Shown here in pieces: positions 33,150 through 41,325 of a stretch of 51,218 bases of DNA. Location: positions 1-51,218 of the forward strand of contig OMXV01000037.1 in the NCBI GenBank assembly GCA_900315075.1, in the 5' to 3' direction. The stretch comes from an uncultured Prevotellaceae bacterium. Its GTDB lineage: Bacteria; Bacteroidota; Bacteroidia; Bacteroidales; Bacteroidaceae. The notes under the pieces were generated by a model. That model did no database searches and was not told where the DNA came from. It saw only the letters and a list, made by a program, of their open reading frames with translations. How positions within the stretch are numbered: position 1 is the stretch's first letter; each line of letters starts with the position of its first letter. A program made the position numbers and the translations under genes.

Positions 33150-34370
33150 TCATTTCACCTCTGCCGCCAGTGGGCTATGCAGAGCATCGAGGAAGTTGTT
33201 GATGCGGAGCACCCATTCGTCCATCGTGCGCACATCACCCTTGCTCCATGCAGAGCCGAAGTAGTAGGTATAGCGCTCACCATTCTGGTAACCCCGGCGG
33301 ATGCCCACAGCATGGCCAGCGATGCCATTGGCGGGTTTGTCGTTCATCAGGGCCTTCGTCTCATTGACGCCATTGGGGAAGAGAGCGGCCACATAGATTT
33401 GGAAGTTCTGTGCTGCAGGGTTGTCAGTGGGGTCAGCATATGCCACATAGTCTCTGCCACAGGCGATGCTTTGTGTATCCTCTTCGTGGATGACCACGCC
33501 GGTAGCGAAGTCGCAGGGGCGTGAAAGTCCCTCATACCACACGGTCATCTTGTTGAAGTTCGACCCCTTGTCGAGACTGAGTATGCGATGCTCCACGACG
33601 TTGCGGTCGCCCTGCACCATCGAGGGGTTGTAGGTAAGTTCGACGGTGAATCGCAGCGGACCATTGTCGAGGATTTTATAATCCTTATAGCTGTATGGCA
33701 TAACCAAACGGCCATTTTCCATCAGTGCAGGTGCGCCACAGCCTAATGATGGTCCAACCTTGTAGCAGTCGAGTCCATAGCCATGGTCAAAGTGGTAGGT
33801 TGTCTCTATCTCCACCTGCCTTGCCTCAGCATCTTTGCCTGCTTTCTTCAGGTCGGTGATGCGCTGGTGGTTGGAGAGTTCCACTTCATAGCGTTTCTCC
33901 ACCTCCAGGTCGGGGGTATTTTTCACCCATACGTCGATGCCGTAGGCTTTCTCACCCGACCGCTGCAATGCCGGTCCATAGAGGCGGTAAGCGGTGCGGT
34001 CGTTCTCCCAGGCGATGTCATCCACACGTTCGGGATATTGTCTGCCAGTAACGAATACCTTTGGTTTCTGTGGGGTTCCTAATGAGACGGTATAGATAGC
34101 CTCGCCACATGGACGTACCGAAGCATCGATGAGCAGTAGTCCGTCATAGGTGATTTGATAGTCCACCTCCTGCCCCATAGCATTCTTTACCACAAAGGTC
34201 TTATTTTTATCAATGCCAAGGCTGTTATAGACATCCTGTACTTTCACTTCAACGATTTCCTGTCGCTGTGTACGCTCTGAATTGGTCACCACAATGGTGA
34301 CGTCTTTGGCTTTAACCATATTTGGCATCAAGAGAGCAGCGATGCCAAGGGATAAAAATAGGTGTTTCAT
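33150..34370 (-). CDS. DUF4861-family secreted protein
   Basis: This 406-residue protein has a signal peptide (about 1-21, ending MVKA). The rest matches DUF4861 as I recall it, with segments such as WENDRTAYRLYGPALQ, AYGIDVWVKNT, DYHFDHG-like YHFDHGYGLDCYKVGPSLGC, HRILSLDKGSNFNKMTVWYEG, and a C-terminal YTYYFGSAWSKGDV. Members often occur in pectin and rhamnogalacturonan loci, probably as carbohydrate-active proteins with an unproven reaction. Here the gene is instead 18 bases downstream of a dipeptidyl peptidase IV gene and likely shares its promoter. The neighbours give no carbohydrate context, so its substrate is open. Confidence 0.75.
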   Translation of the reverse strand: MKHLFLSLGIAALLMPNMVKAKDVTIVVTNSERTQRQEIVEVKVQDVYNSLGIDKNKTFVVKNAMGQEVDYQITYDGLLLIDASVRPCGEAIYTVSLGTPQKPKVFVTGRQYPERVDDIAWENDRTAYRLYGPALQRSGEKAYGIDVWVKNTPDLEVEKRYEVELSNHQRITDLKKAGKDAEARQVEIETTYHFDHGYGLDCYKVGPSLGCGAPALMENGRLVMPYSYKDYKILDNGPLRFTVELTYNPSMVQGDRNVVEHRILSLDKGSNFNKMTVWYEGLSRPCDFATGVVIHEEDTQSIACGRDYVAYADPTDNPAAQNFQIYVAALFPNGVNETKALMNDKPANGIAGHAVGIRRGYQNGERYTYYFGSAWSKGDVRTMDEWVLRINNFLDALHSPLAAEVK

Positions 34371-34388
34371 ATTTTAAGTTTTTGAGTT

Positions 34389-36635
34389 TTATTCAGGGGT
34401 TAGGGGTGAGAGAGGTAAGAGGTACCCTTCAATCTTCATCTTCTCAAAAAAGAACTCTGAGATATTCCTGAGCAAGTGGTAACGGGTGTTGCCGCCATAG
34501 ATGCTATGGTTGCGGTTGGTGTATATCAGCTCTTTGAAGTCTTTGTCGGCTTGCACAAGAGCCTCGGAATACTCGAAAGTGTTCTGTGGATGCACATTAT
34601 CATCGGCCAAGCCATGACAGATGAGCAAGGCACCATGCAGATTGGGAGCCCACACAATGGGGTTGACGGCATAACCGTCGGGATTCTCCTCGGGTGTACG
34701 CATGAAGCGTTCCGTGTAGATGGAGTCGTAGAATTTCCAGTTGGTGGGTGGTGCCACTGCCACACCGGCCTTGAACACTCCCCTACCCTCGCTCATGCTC
34801 ATCAGCGTACAGAAGCCACCATAACTCCATCCCCAGATACCGATGTTATCGCCATCCACATACGGGAGTGATGCCAGATAGATGGCTGTCTCTACCTGGT
34901 CGTGGGCTTCAAGGTCGCCTATATGCAGATAGGTGCATTTCTCAAACTCTGAACCTCTGCCACCCGTTCCACGGCCATCCACACACACCACGATATAACC
35001 ATGCTGGGCGAGGTAAAGGTCGAAGATGGCACCCTGCCCCATCGAACCGATGCTCCAGGAGTTGACCACCTGCTGACTGCCTGGTCCACTGTACTGATAC
35101 ATAACGACGGGATATTTCTTTTCTGGTGAGAAACCATAGGGCTTTACCATAAAACCGTTAAGTGTGACACCCTCAGAGGTAGTGAAAGTAAAGAATTCCT
35201 TTGAGGGGAGATTGATACGTGATAGGGCTGTGTTGAGGTCCTTGTTGTCCACCACCTGTCGGATGGTTTTGCCTTTTTTATCGCACACAAAGCACTCATA
35301 GGGATGCTCCATATCGCTCCAGGTGCTGACAAAATACTGATAGTCGGAGGAGAAGATGGCTTTGTTCCAACCTTTCCGAGGGGTGAGACAAGTGGTTTTC
35401 TTGCCATTCTGTGCGGTCATATACACTTCTCGCTCCAATGGCGAACGCCCTGCTGCCACATAATAGATGTTTTGTGTGGCCTCGTCGTAGCCGTAGATTT
35501 CATCCACACCATACTGGGCATCACTCACTCGCTGTAGCAATTTACCATTGTGGTCGTATTTGTAAATCTGCATGAACCCGTCGCGGTCGCTGAGCATAAA
35601 GATATACTTCTTTGTAAACTGGAAAGCGTTGAGGGCTTCCTCCTTGACGTATTTGTCGTTTTTTTCCTCCAGCAACTGACGGCATTGTAATGACTTTGTA
35701 TCAGCGTCATACACACGCAGGTCATCTTGATGACGATTAAAAGTATAGAGGAGAATGTCACCCTGTTCCATACCGGTGAGAATGCGGGGGATATAGCCGT
35801 CAGCATCCAAAGGCAGGGCAAGCTGTCGGGTCTGATGACCATCGATGTCGCGGCACCAGGCGGTCACCACCGCATTGTCCTGACCAGCCTTGGGGTATTT
35901 GTAGGAATACTCCCCAGGGTAGTCATCGTACTCGTGCTTGGAGGGGCGCAAACCTTTGAACAGTTGGAGGGAGTAAGTCTTCACAGCCGACTCATCGTAT
36001 CTTATCCATGCCAAGTGACTACCATCGTTGGTGAAGACCATGGCGTGACTGAAACCGAACTCTTCCTCGTTCACCCAGTCGGGAATACCGTTGATGACCT
36101 TGCCAAACTCTCCGTCAGTGGTGATTTGCTCTTCCTGCCCACTCTCCACATCCACGACAAAGATGTTGTTGCTGCGTACAAAGGCCACACGACGACCGTC
36201 AGGCGACCATACAGGGGCTTGCTGGCGGCCATTCTTAGAGAGTTGTTTCAACTCTTGGCTAATAGTATTATACAAGTAGTAAACGGCGGTGAATGAGTGG
36301 CGATAGATACGTTCAGATGCTGTAGCAAGGAGAATCCACTGACCATCCTTGCTCATCTCATAGTCATCGAAAGCCTTGATTTTCTCACCTTTAGTGTTAC
36401 CAGCATCAAAGAGCACGCCTGTCTCCTTTCCTGTCTGGAATGAGTATTTCACTAATTTTTCACCGCTCCTGTCGATTTGCACGAAGGCATCTCCTGCCAG
36501 AGGATTCATCGACTTGAGATTGTCGGCATAATACGTACCTGATGTAATGGCTTTCAGGTCGATTTCGCCCTCTGCCGCCGCAATTTGTGCCATGGCCACC
36601 ATGACCAGACCCATCAAGAATATCTTTTTCAGCAT
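34389..36635 (-). CDS. Dipeptidyl peptidase IV (S9B family)
   Basis: DPP IV removes X-Pro or X-Ala dipeptides from peptide N-termini in the periplasm. The 748-residue protein has a signal peptide (1-21), an N-terminal beta-propeller (WSPDGRRVAFVRSNNIFVVD near residue 145), the S9B Glu motif IPDWVNEEEFGF with the conserved double Glu, and the hydrolase domain with S604 in GWSYGG, D678/D679 in GLADDNVHP and H710 in RNHSIYGG. The length is typical. The last residues (EGYLLPLSPLTPE) are encoded by a CTCTTACCTCTCACCCC-type intergenic repeat, so the C-terminal tail is repeat-derived. A good promoter lies upstream, and the DUF4861 gene follows in the same unit. Confidence 0.94.
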   Translation of the reverse strand: MLKKIFLMGLVMVAMAQIAAAEGEIDLKAITSGTYYADNLKSMNPLAGDAFVQIDRSGEKLVKYSFQTGKETGVLFDAGNTKGEKIKAFDDYEMSKDGQWILLATASERIYRHSFTAVYYLYNTISQELKQLSKNGRQQAPVWSPDGRRVAFVRSNNIFVVDVESGQEEQITTDGEFGKVINGIPDWVNEEEFGFSHAMVFTNDGSHLAWIRYDESAVKTYSLQLFKGLRPSKHEYDDYPGEYSYKYPKAGQDNAVVTAWCRDIDGHQTRQLALPLDADGYIPRILTGMEQGDILLYTFNRHQDDLRVYDADTKSLQCRQLLEEKNDKYVKEEALNAFQFTKKYIFMLSDRDGFMQIYKYDHNGKLLQRVSDAQYGVDEIYGYDEATQNIYYVAAGRSPLEREVYMTAQNGKKTTCLTPRKGWNKAIFSSDYQYFVSTWSDMEHPYECFVCDKKGKTIRQVVDNKDLNTALSRINLPSKEFFTFTTSEGVTLNGFMVKPYGFSPEKKYPVVMYQYSGPGSQQVVNSWSIGSMGQGAIFDLYLAQHGYIVVCVDGRGTGGRGSEFEKCTYLHIGDLEAHDQVETAIYLASLPYVDGDNIGIWGWSYGGFCTLMSMSEGRGVFKAGVAVAPPTNWKFYDSIYTERFMRTPEENPDGYAVNPIVWAPNLHGALLICHGLADDNVHPQNTFEYSEALVQADKDFKELIYTNRNHSIYGGNTRYHLLRNISEFFFEKMKIEGYLLPLSPLTPE

Positions 36636-36657
36636 ACTATTAGATAATAAAACAAGG

Positions 36658-36689
36658 CAAAGTTACAAACATTTTTGCAGATATGCAAA
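36658..36689 (-). promoter_or_regulatory. Promoter of the DPP IV gene
   Basis: On the - strand, TTTG (36689-36686) and TAACTTTG (36665-36658) are 20 bases apart, matching the Bacteroidetes consensus. The start codon is 22 bases further on. Confidence 0.65.
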
Positions 36690-36725
36690 AGAAACATGGA
36701 ATAATTGGATGTTAAGGGTTTAAAG

Positions 36726-36763
36726 CCTCACCCCCATCCCCTCTCCAAAGGGCGAGGGGAGTG
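36726..36763 (+). repeat. GC-rich REP-like element
   Basis: CCTCACCCCCATCCCCTCTC is followed by AAAGGGCGAGGGGAGTG, able to fold as an imperfect hairpin. It resembles the elements at 2083-2116 and inside the leucine-rich-repeat gene (2502-2539). Confidence 0.55.
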
Positions 36764-36814
36764 ATATGTTAGTTTTTGAGTTTCCATACTAACTTCATTT
36801 TGAAAAACAAAAAC

Positions 36815-37568
36815 TCTACGGAGGTAAGGAGTATGAGGAGGAGACCTACGGTCTTAGAGAAACATCCTCCCTATACTCCTTTACTCCGTAGAGGCAATTC
36901 ATGTTCAAAAACTAAAATTCTACGGAGGTGAGGAGTATGAGGAGGAGACCTACGGTCTTAGAGAATACGTCCTCCCTATACTCCTTTACTCCGTAGAACA
37001 ATTCTCAAATTATCAAATTCGTGACTAAAATATTTCATGAAAATTCACGGGCAATCCCTGGTAATTCATGTTCAAAAACAAAAAATCTACGGAGGTGAGG
37101 AGTATGAGGAGGAGACCTACGGTCTTAGAGAAACTATCCTCCATATACTCCTTTACTCCGTAGAGCAATTCTCAAATTCGTGACCTAAATATTTATCCAA
37201 TCCCGATGCGAAAGCATCGTCTTTAATTCCTGAAAATTCACGGTCAATCCCTGGCACTTCATGTTCAAAAACAAAAATTCTACGGAGGTGAGGAGTATGA
37301 GGAGGAGACCTACGGTCTTAGAGAATACGTCCTCCCTATACTCCTTTACTCCGTAGAACAATTCTCAAATTCTCAAATTCGTGACTAAAATATTTCATGA
37401 TAATTCACGGGCAATTCAAGGCAAATTCATGTTCAAAAACTAAAATTCTACGGAGGTAAGGAGTATGAGGAGGAGTGCTTTACGGACATACACGGGGTAT
37501 GTCCCTACTTTTTATTATCAATTCATGGCAATTCAGGATAGACTACTTTTGCTCCTTGACTCCGTAGA
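36815..37568. repeat. Array of five CTACGGAGG palindromic repeats
   Basis: Units lie at 36815-36892, 36919-36997, 37086-37164, 37279-37357 and 37447-37568. Each begins TCTACGGAGG, ends CTCCGTAGA, and is an imperfect palindrome of 78-79 bp with a central GACCTACGGTCTTAGAGAA-type loop. The fifth unit is longer and its centre is replaced by other sequence. Spacers of 26-121 bp are themselves related (TTCATGTTCAAAAAC, CTCAAATTCGTGAC). The array fills most of the 1.3-kb gene-free stretch 36636-37947. A half copy lies at 2161-2251. Confidence 0.88.
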
Positions 37569-37759
37569 AAAATATCACGAATTTGAGAATTTGAGAATTA
37601 TACTGACTAGGGATTTATCTGATTGGAGAGCACATCTTTCAGCATTCCCTACGCTTAGGTTTGTTGATGAGTTCCTGAATAAACCATAAACATCCGTTAA
37701 CAATTTTAGCACAGAAAAGAGAAAAAAACGCCCTTTCTTTAAAAAAAATTATAAAATAT

Positions 37760-37790
37760 TTTGGAATTTAACCAAAAATTTGTAATTTTG
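37760..37790 (+). promoter_or_regulatory. Promoter of the GldB-like gene
   Basis: TTTG (37760-37763) and TAATTTTG (37783-37790) are 19 bases apart. The leader to the start codon is about 150 bases, unusually long here, and contains an inverted repeat. Confidence 0.65.
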
Positions 37791-37807
37791 CAAAAGTATT
37801 ATTGCTA

Positions 37808-37882
37808 TTGACGAGTTGACACCCTCAAACACAAAACTTTGAAACTCATAATTCAAAACACAGAAACTCATCAACTCGTCAA
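37808..37882 (+). repeat. Inverted repeat in the leader of the GldB-like gene
   Basis: TTGACGAGTTGA (37808-37819) is the exact reverse complement of TCAACTCGTCAA (37871-37882), with 51 bases between. It would form a stem in the mRNA leader, upstream of a GTG-started gene. Confidence 0.5.
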
Positions 37883-37947
37883 CTCTGATGAAATTATCTG
37901 TCGGCATATAGAAGTATAACAAACAAGAACGCAGAATTAAAGGATCA

Positions 37948-38751
37948 GTGAGACATTATCATTTCATATTTGTCTTCTTGTCGGTCATCATGATGACGGC
38001 CTGTGATTTCAGGCTGAAATCATTCGACGACGATGCCGACGGAGCGTCCGAGGTGAAGATACAGCGGTACGACCGTATCGAGAGTCTGTATCTCACCACG
38101 GGCGATTTCTCCGCGCTTCAGCAGATGAATACCGACTATCCTATTGAAACGCGCACACTGGTAGAGAAAGTGCTCCGCATAGGTCATGTGGACGACCCGG
38201 AAATCAACGCCACATTGCTCACTTTCTTCCAAGACAGTATCTTGCAGGTGATGATTTCAGATGCAGAGGTGGCATACGCCAATGTGGATGACCTTAATGC
38301 CAAGCTGACAGATGCATTCACTAAAATTCGCGGTTGGGTACCGGAATTGAAAATCCCGATGATATATACGCAAATCAGTGCTCTCGACCAAAGTATCGTC
38401 GTGGGCGACGAGTCCATCGGCATCTGTATTGACAAATACCTCGGCGCGGACTATCCCTTGTATCAGAAATATTACGATGCCCAACAACGAAGTACGATGA
38501 CGCGTGATAATATTGTGCCCGACTTGCTGTCGTTCTACCTACTCAGCCAATACCGTTTGCCTGAGGAGCTTTTCCGCGACCAACGCACCCGCGACCTGCA
38601 CCTGGCCAAGATACAGTGGGTGGTCAACAAGGTAATGGGTACAAATTTCTTTAAGTCGCAGTATATCAACATCATCGACCGTTACTACACTAACAATGTC
38701 GGCATCCCCATGGCTACTATCCTCTCCGACATTGAATACGCAAAGTTTTAG
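37948..38751 (+). CDS. GldB-like lipoprotein
   Basis: This 267-residue lipoprotein has a lipobox MTAC (Cys19) after a short hydrophobic signal. The body resembles GldB-related proteins of Bacteroidetes: LTDAFTKIRGWVPELKIP, IYTQISALDQSIVVGDESIGI and DKYLGADYPLYQKY, the last like the GLDMYLG-type motif of that family. GldB is needed for gliding in flavobacteria, but relatives are widespread in non-gliding gut species, so motility is not implied. The start is GTG at 37948, the only start that includes the full lipoprotein signal. It has its own promoter and ends at a shared terminator with the convergent TonB-C gene. Confidence 0.68.
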   Translation: MRHYHFIFVFLSVIMMTACDFRLKSFDDDADGASEVKIQRYDRIESLYLTTGDFSALQQMNTDYPIETRTLVEKVLRIGHVDDPEINATLLTFFQDSILQVMISDAEVAYANVDDLNAKLTDAFTKIRGWVPELKIPMIYTQISALDQSIVVGDESIGICIDKYLGADYPLYQKYYDAQQRSTMTRDNIVPDLLSFYLLSQYRLPEELFRDQRTRDLHLAKIQWVVNKVMGTNFFKSQYINIIDRYYTNNVGIPMATILSDIEYAKF

Positions 38752-38757
38752 TCTTAT

Positions 38758-38853
38758 TCTACGGACTTCAGGGACTTTTAGGACTCTTTGTCCCATACTT
38801 TGACACAAAGTGTCATTGCCCCTTAAGTCCCATAAGTCCTAAAAGTCCGTAGA
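38758..38853. terminator. Bidirectional imperfect hairpin between convergent genes
   Basis: TCTACGGACTT at the left end pairs with the reverse complement at 38843-38853, and further blocks such as CTTTTAGGAC/GTCCTAAAAG can pair. A small ACTTTG/CAAAGT hairpin lies in the centre. It sits between the GldB-like gene (+) and the TonB-C gene (-). Confidence 0.65.
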
Positions 38854-38893
38854 CTTAAAAAAACAGAATAATCCGGAGTCTTGCGAATAAACA

Positions 38894-40051
38894 CTACTTT
38901 ATCGCGAAATTGATCGTCACACTACAGAGGGAGCGGACGGGAACGCCTTTGATGGTGGCAGGCTTCCATTGGGGCGTGTCACGTAGCACACGCACTGCCT
39001 CACTTGCCAATCCCGGGGAAACGGGACGCACCGAGGAAACATGAGAGATACTCCCATCGGCTTCCACCACAAACTGCAACACCACTTTTCCTGTGATATT
39101 GGAATATTCCTCATAGACAGGGTATTTCGCATGTGCTGCCATATAGCTGTCGATGGTCAAGCTATCATGTTTTAAGTCTGGTTTTTCATCTACCACTTTA
39201 TATATGTAAGCTGGATCGGTGCCTGGTTCAGGGGCAGAAGCATCCGAGGCATCCCTCTCACCACCAGGAGGAGCCAAACGAGCCTCAGGTTTGCTATTCA
39301 GCAACTTTCTGGTATCATCCATGAGCATGTAATTGAGTTCTGCATCACTCAAAGGCAAGGAAACCAAACTGAGATGTCCATCCGTACTTTTCACATCCTT
39401 CAATGCTATAATCACACCACCAGGCATGAGAAACGCCTCGCCGGGAATATCTTTTTCCAGGAACTCATCCGTATCACTCATGTGGCTCAATACCATGTCA
39501 ACCATCGCCTCATGCCCGTAAGAACCTGGGAAGAATCGCTGTCTGAAAATATCCTTTACATCCAGCACCTTATCGTTCATGATATCGTAAGTGAAAAAGC
39601 CGTATTTAATCGTATCGTTAGCTGATTTACTATTACGCTCTTTAATAGCGTATTTATAGGAGATATATTTATTTTTCTCCCACAATATAGCATACAAAGA
39701 GATGTTGATATGGTTCACAGTGCCAGGGTCGTCGGGCATCTGCGTGATTTCAGTGCCTTTCGAACGCAGGAATTTCTCCAGGCCATCAGCTAAAGAGGTT
39801 CCATCATTCTTAAACAATGTAGTGCAGAGATACTGTTGGAGACCTGGGGAGGTGGAATGGTTGAGCACCTCAGGCCATTCCAAGTTAAGAGCTACAGCAG
39901 TCAGGCCTTCATTGCCTCGATATAAATGCTGTTCTTGAACAAAAGTAATCATGTCTTCGTAATGAGAATTACCCACAACAGGTTTCTTCTTCGCCTCTAT
40001 AGTGAGCGAAGGTATCAACATCAAAAATAAAAACATTAAAAATCGGGTCAT
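38894..40051 (-). CDS. Exported protein with C-terminal TonB domain
   Basis: This 385-residue protein has a signal peptide (1-20) and ends in a TonB_C-type domain (about 300-385: YPVYEEYSNITGKVVLQFVV, ADGSISHVSSVRPVSPGLAS, QWKPATIKGVPV). The N-terminal part (about 30-240) resembles DUF3298/DUF4163-type domains (KYISYKYAIKERN, GFFTYDIMNDKVLDVKDIF, IALKDVKS). A Pro/Ala/Ser-rich linker joins them. Classical TonB has an N-terminal membrane anchor and Pro-rich spacer; here the anchor looks cleavable, so energy transduction from ExbBD is doubtful, and it may only use the domain for binding. It is the last gene of the DUF4836 group, 68 bases after the permease gene, with short TAAGTTT repeats between them. 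Confidence 0.75.
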   Translation of the reverse strand: MTRFLMFLFLMLIPSLTIEAKKKPVVGNSHYEDMITFVQEQHLYRGNEGLTAVALNLEWPEVLNHSTSPGLQQYLCTTLFKNDGTSLADGLEKFLRSKGTEITQMPDDPGTVNHINISLYAILWEKNKYISYKYAIKERNSKSANDTIKYGFFTYDIMNDKVLDVKDIFRQRFFPGSYGHEAMVDMVLSHMSDTDEFLEKDIPGEAFLMPGGVIIALKDVKSTDGHLSLVSLPLSDAELNYMLMDDTRKLLNSKPEARLAPPGGERDASDASAPEPGTDPAYIYKVVDEKPDLKHDSLTIDSYMAAHAKYPVYEEYSNITGKVVLQFVVEADGSISHVSSVRPVSPGLASEAVRVLRDTPQWKPATIKGVPVRSLCSVTINFAIK

Positions 40052-40119
40052 AGTTGAATTTGTAAGTTTATAAGTTTGTAAGTTTATGAATTCTATTCTG
40101 TGGTGAGAAGTGATTTTAT

Positions 40120-41325
40120 TTACTCATGCAAATGCCACACTCCCACCACCTTGCGGCGGATGGCGGTGTAGTTGAGCACTGCCACGATGGCAAGGATGAG
40201 CAGACCTACAAGGATGGCAGGAAAGAGCGAACCATACTCAATATTTGGATAGATGTCGCTCAAACGAGCCATGTAATATTTTCGGAGAGCCCTCACTATG
40301 ATGAGTGCTACGAGGAACACACCCGCATTGAGAAGGATGGCAAGCAAATGGAAAGGTCGTGCCACCTGCCCAGGAGAGTAACCCATCAGCAGCAGCGTGT
40401 CAATCTTATAGGTATGTTTCTGCAAGAGCAAGAAGATACTCAACAGCAGCACATAGAATGCCAATGCTGTAATGACGATGCCCACCACGATGACGATGCC
40501 CACCAATGTGCGCAGAAACGATGCGGTCTTGGAGGCATCGGCATCATGTCCTTCGGTGTCGTAATTGTTTTCCTCTAAAAACGTCGTGATACGGTCGTCG
40601 CCAGGATTGTTCACTTCCACCAATAGTCGCGAGGGCTGAGGTGCCTCCACATCAGGGGCCAACTCACGGTTGGCCTCTTCCATGAAATTCAAGGGTACAA
40701 GGATGGTGTTAAGGGTTTTTGAAAAACCTATCACCCGCCCTGTCATATTCCTTGAGCCACCCCTACCCCGCAGGCGCAAGCTCACAGGCACCTGCCGCAC
40801 CAAATCGGAAGAGATGGCGGGCAGTCCCTTGCTCGTGGCAAAGCCAAAGTTATACAGGTTGAGGTAGGTCTGTGGCAGAATAATAGGCAGCGAGTCAGAG
40901 CCGGCATGGTAATGCCAACGGTCGAGATTCACATCGATGTATTTGTCGGGGACTGCCTCAAAAAACATCTCTGTGCTCATCTGCATACCACCTAAACCAA
41001 TAGTGGCATAGACACTATACTGGGATGCCACAAATTCTCCTACATCGCTGACAAAAGGCTGCTCACGCAACTCCTTCACCTCACGTTCACGAAACGTTGG
41101 CGCATTGCCACTGACAGTGCGCAGCGTGCTCACACGTTTCACCACCACCATCTGCCCTGGGCGCATGAAACTGTCGCCACCTGTGAATACAGGTATCACG
41201 TCGTGGGCAAATTGAACCGCTGCCAGCACAATGGCCATGCCAACAAGATTGGCGAGCACAAAGCCCGCCAATTGCCAGACACTCATATTCCGGCTGAGAA
41301 GCTTATTCAGCAGCCTCTTCCGCAT
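40120..41325 (-). CDS. FtsX/MacB-like ABC permease subunit
   Basis: This 401-residue membrane protein has one helix near residues 17-40, a large extracytoplasmic part (about 45-270), and three C-terminal helices (about 280-310, 325-345, 370-392), the FtsX/MacB layout. The C-terminal set includes LLQKHTYKIDTLLLMGYSPGQVARPF, typical in position for FtsX-type permeases (residues after the second helix). No ATPase gene is adjacent, so any partner is elsewhere. The start at 41325 overlaps the upstream DUF4836 gene by 23 bases; a start at 41286 would avoid this but shorten the N-terminus (MRKRLLNKLLSRN), which relatives, as I recall, retain. The cargo is unknown. Confidence 0.75.
   Translation of the reverse strand: MRKRLLNKLLSRNMSVWQLAGFVLANLVGMAIVLAAVQFAHDVIPVFTGGDSFMRPGQMVVVKRVSTLRTVSGNAPTFREREVKELREQPFVSDVGEFVASQYSVYATIGLGGMQMSTEMFFEAVPDKYIDVNLDRWHYHAGSDSLPIILPQTYLNLYNFGFATSKGLPAISSDLVRQVPVSLRLRGRGGSRNMTGRVIGFSKTLNTILVPLNFMEEANRELAPDVEAPQPSRLLVEVNNPGDDRITTFLEENNYDTEGHDADASKTASFLRTLVGIVIVVGIVITALAFYVLLLSIFLLLQKHTYKIDTLLLMGYSPGQVARPFHLLAILLNAGVFLVALIIVRALRKYYMARLSDIYPNIEYGSLFPAILVGLLILAIVAVLNYTAIRRKVVGVWHLHE

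Noticed and set aside
37465-37689. Open frame of 74 codons in the palindromic-repeat region
   Set aside because: It starts inside the fifth repeat unit and shows no conserved domain; it is probably chance.
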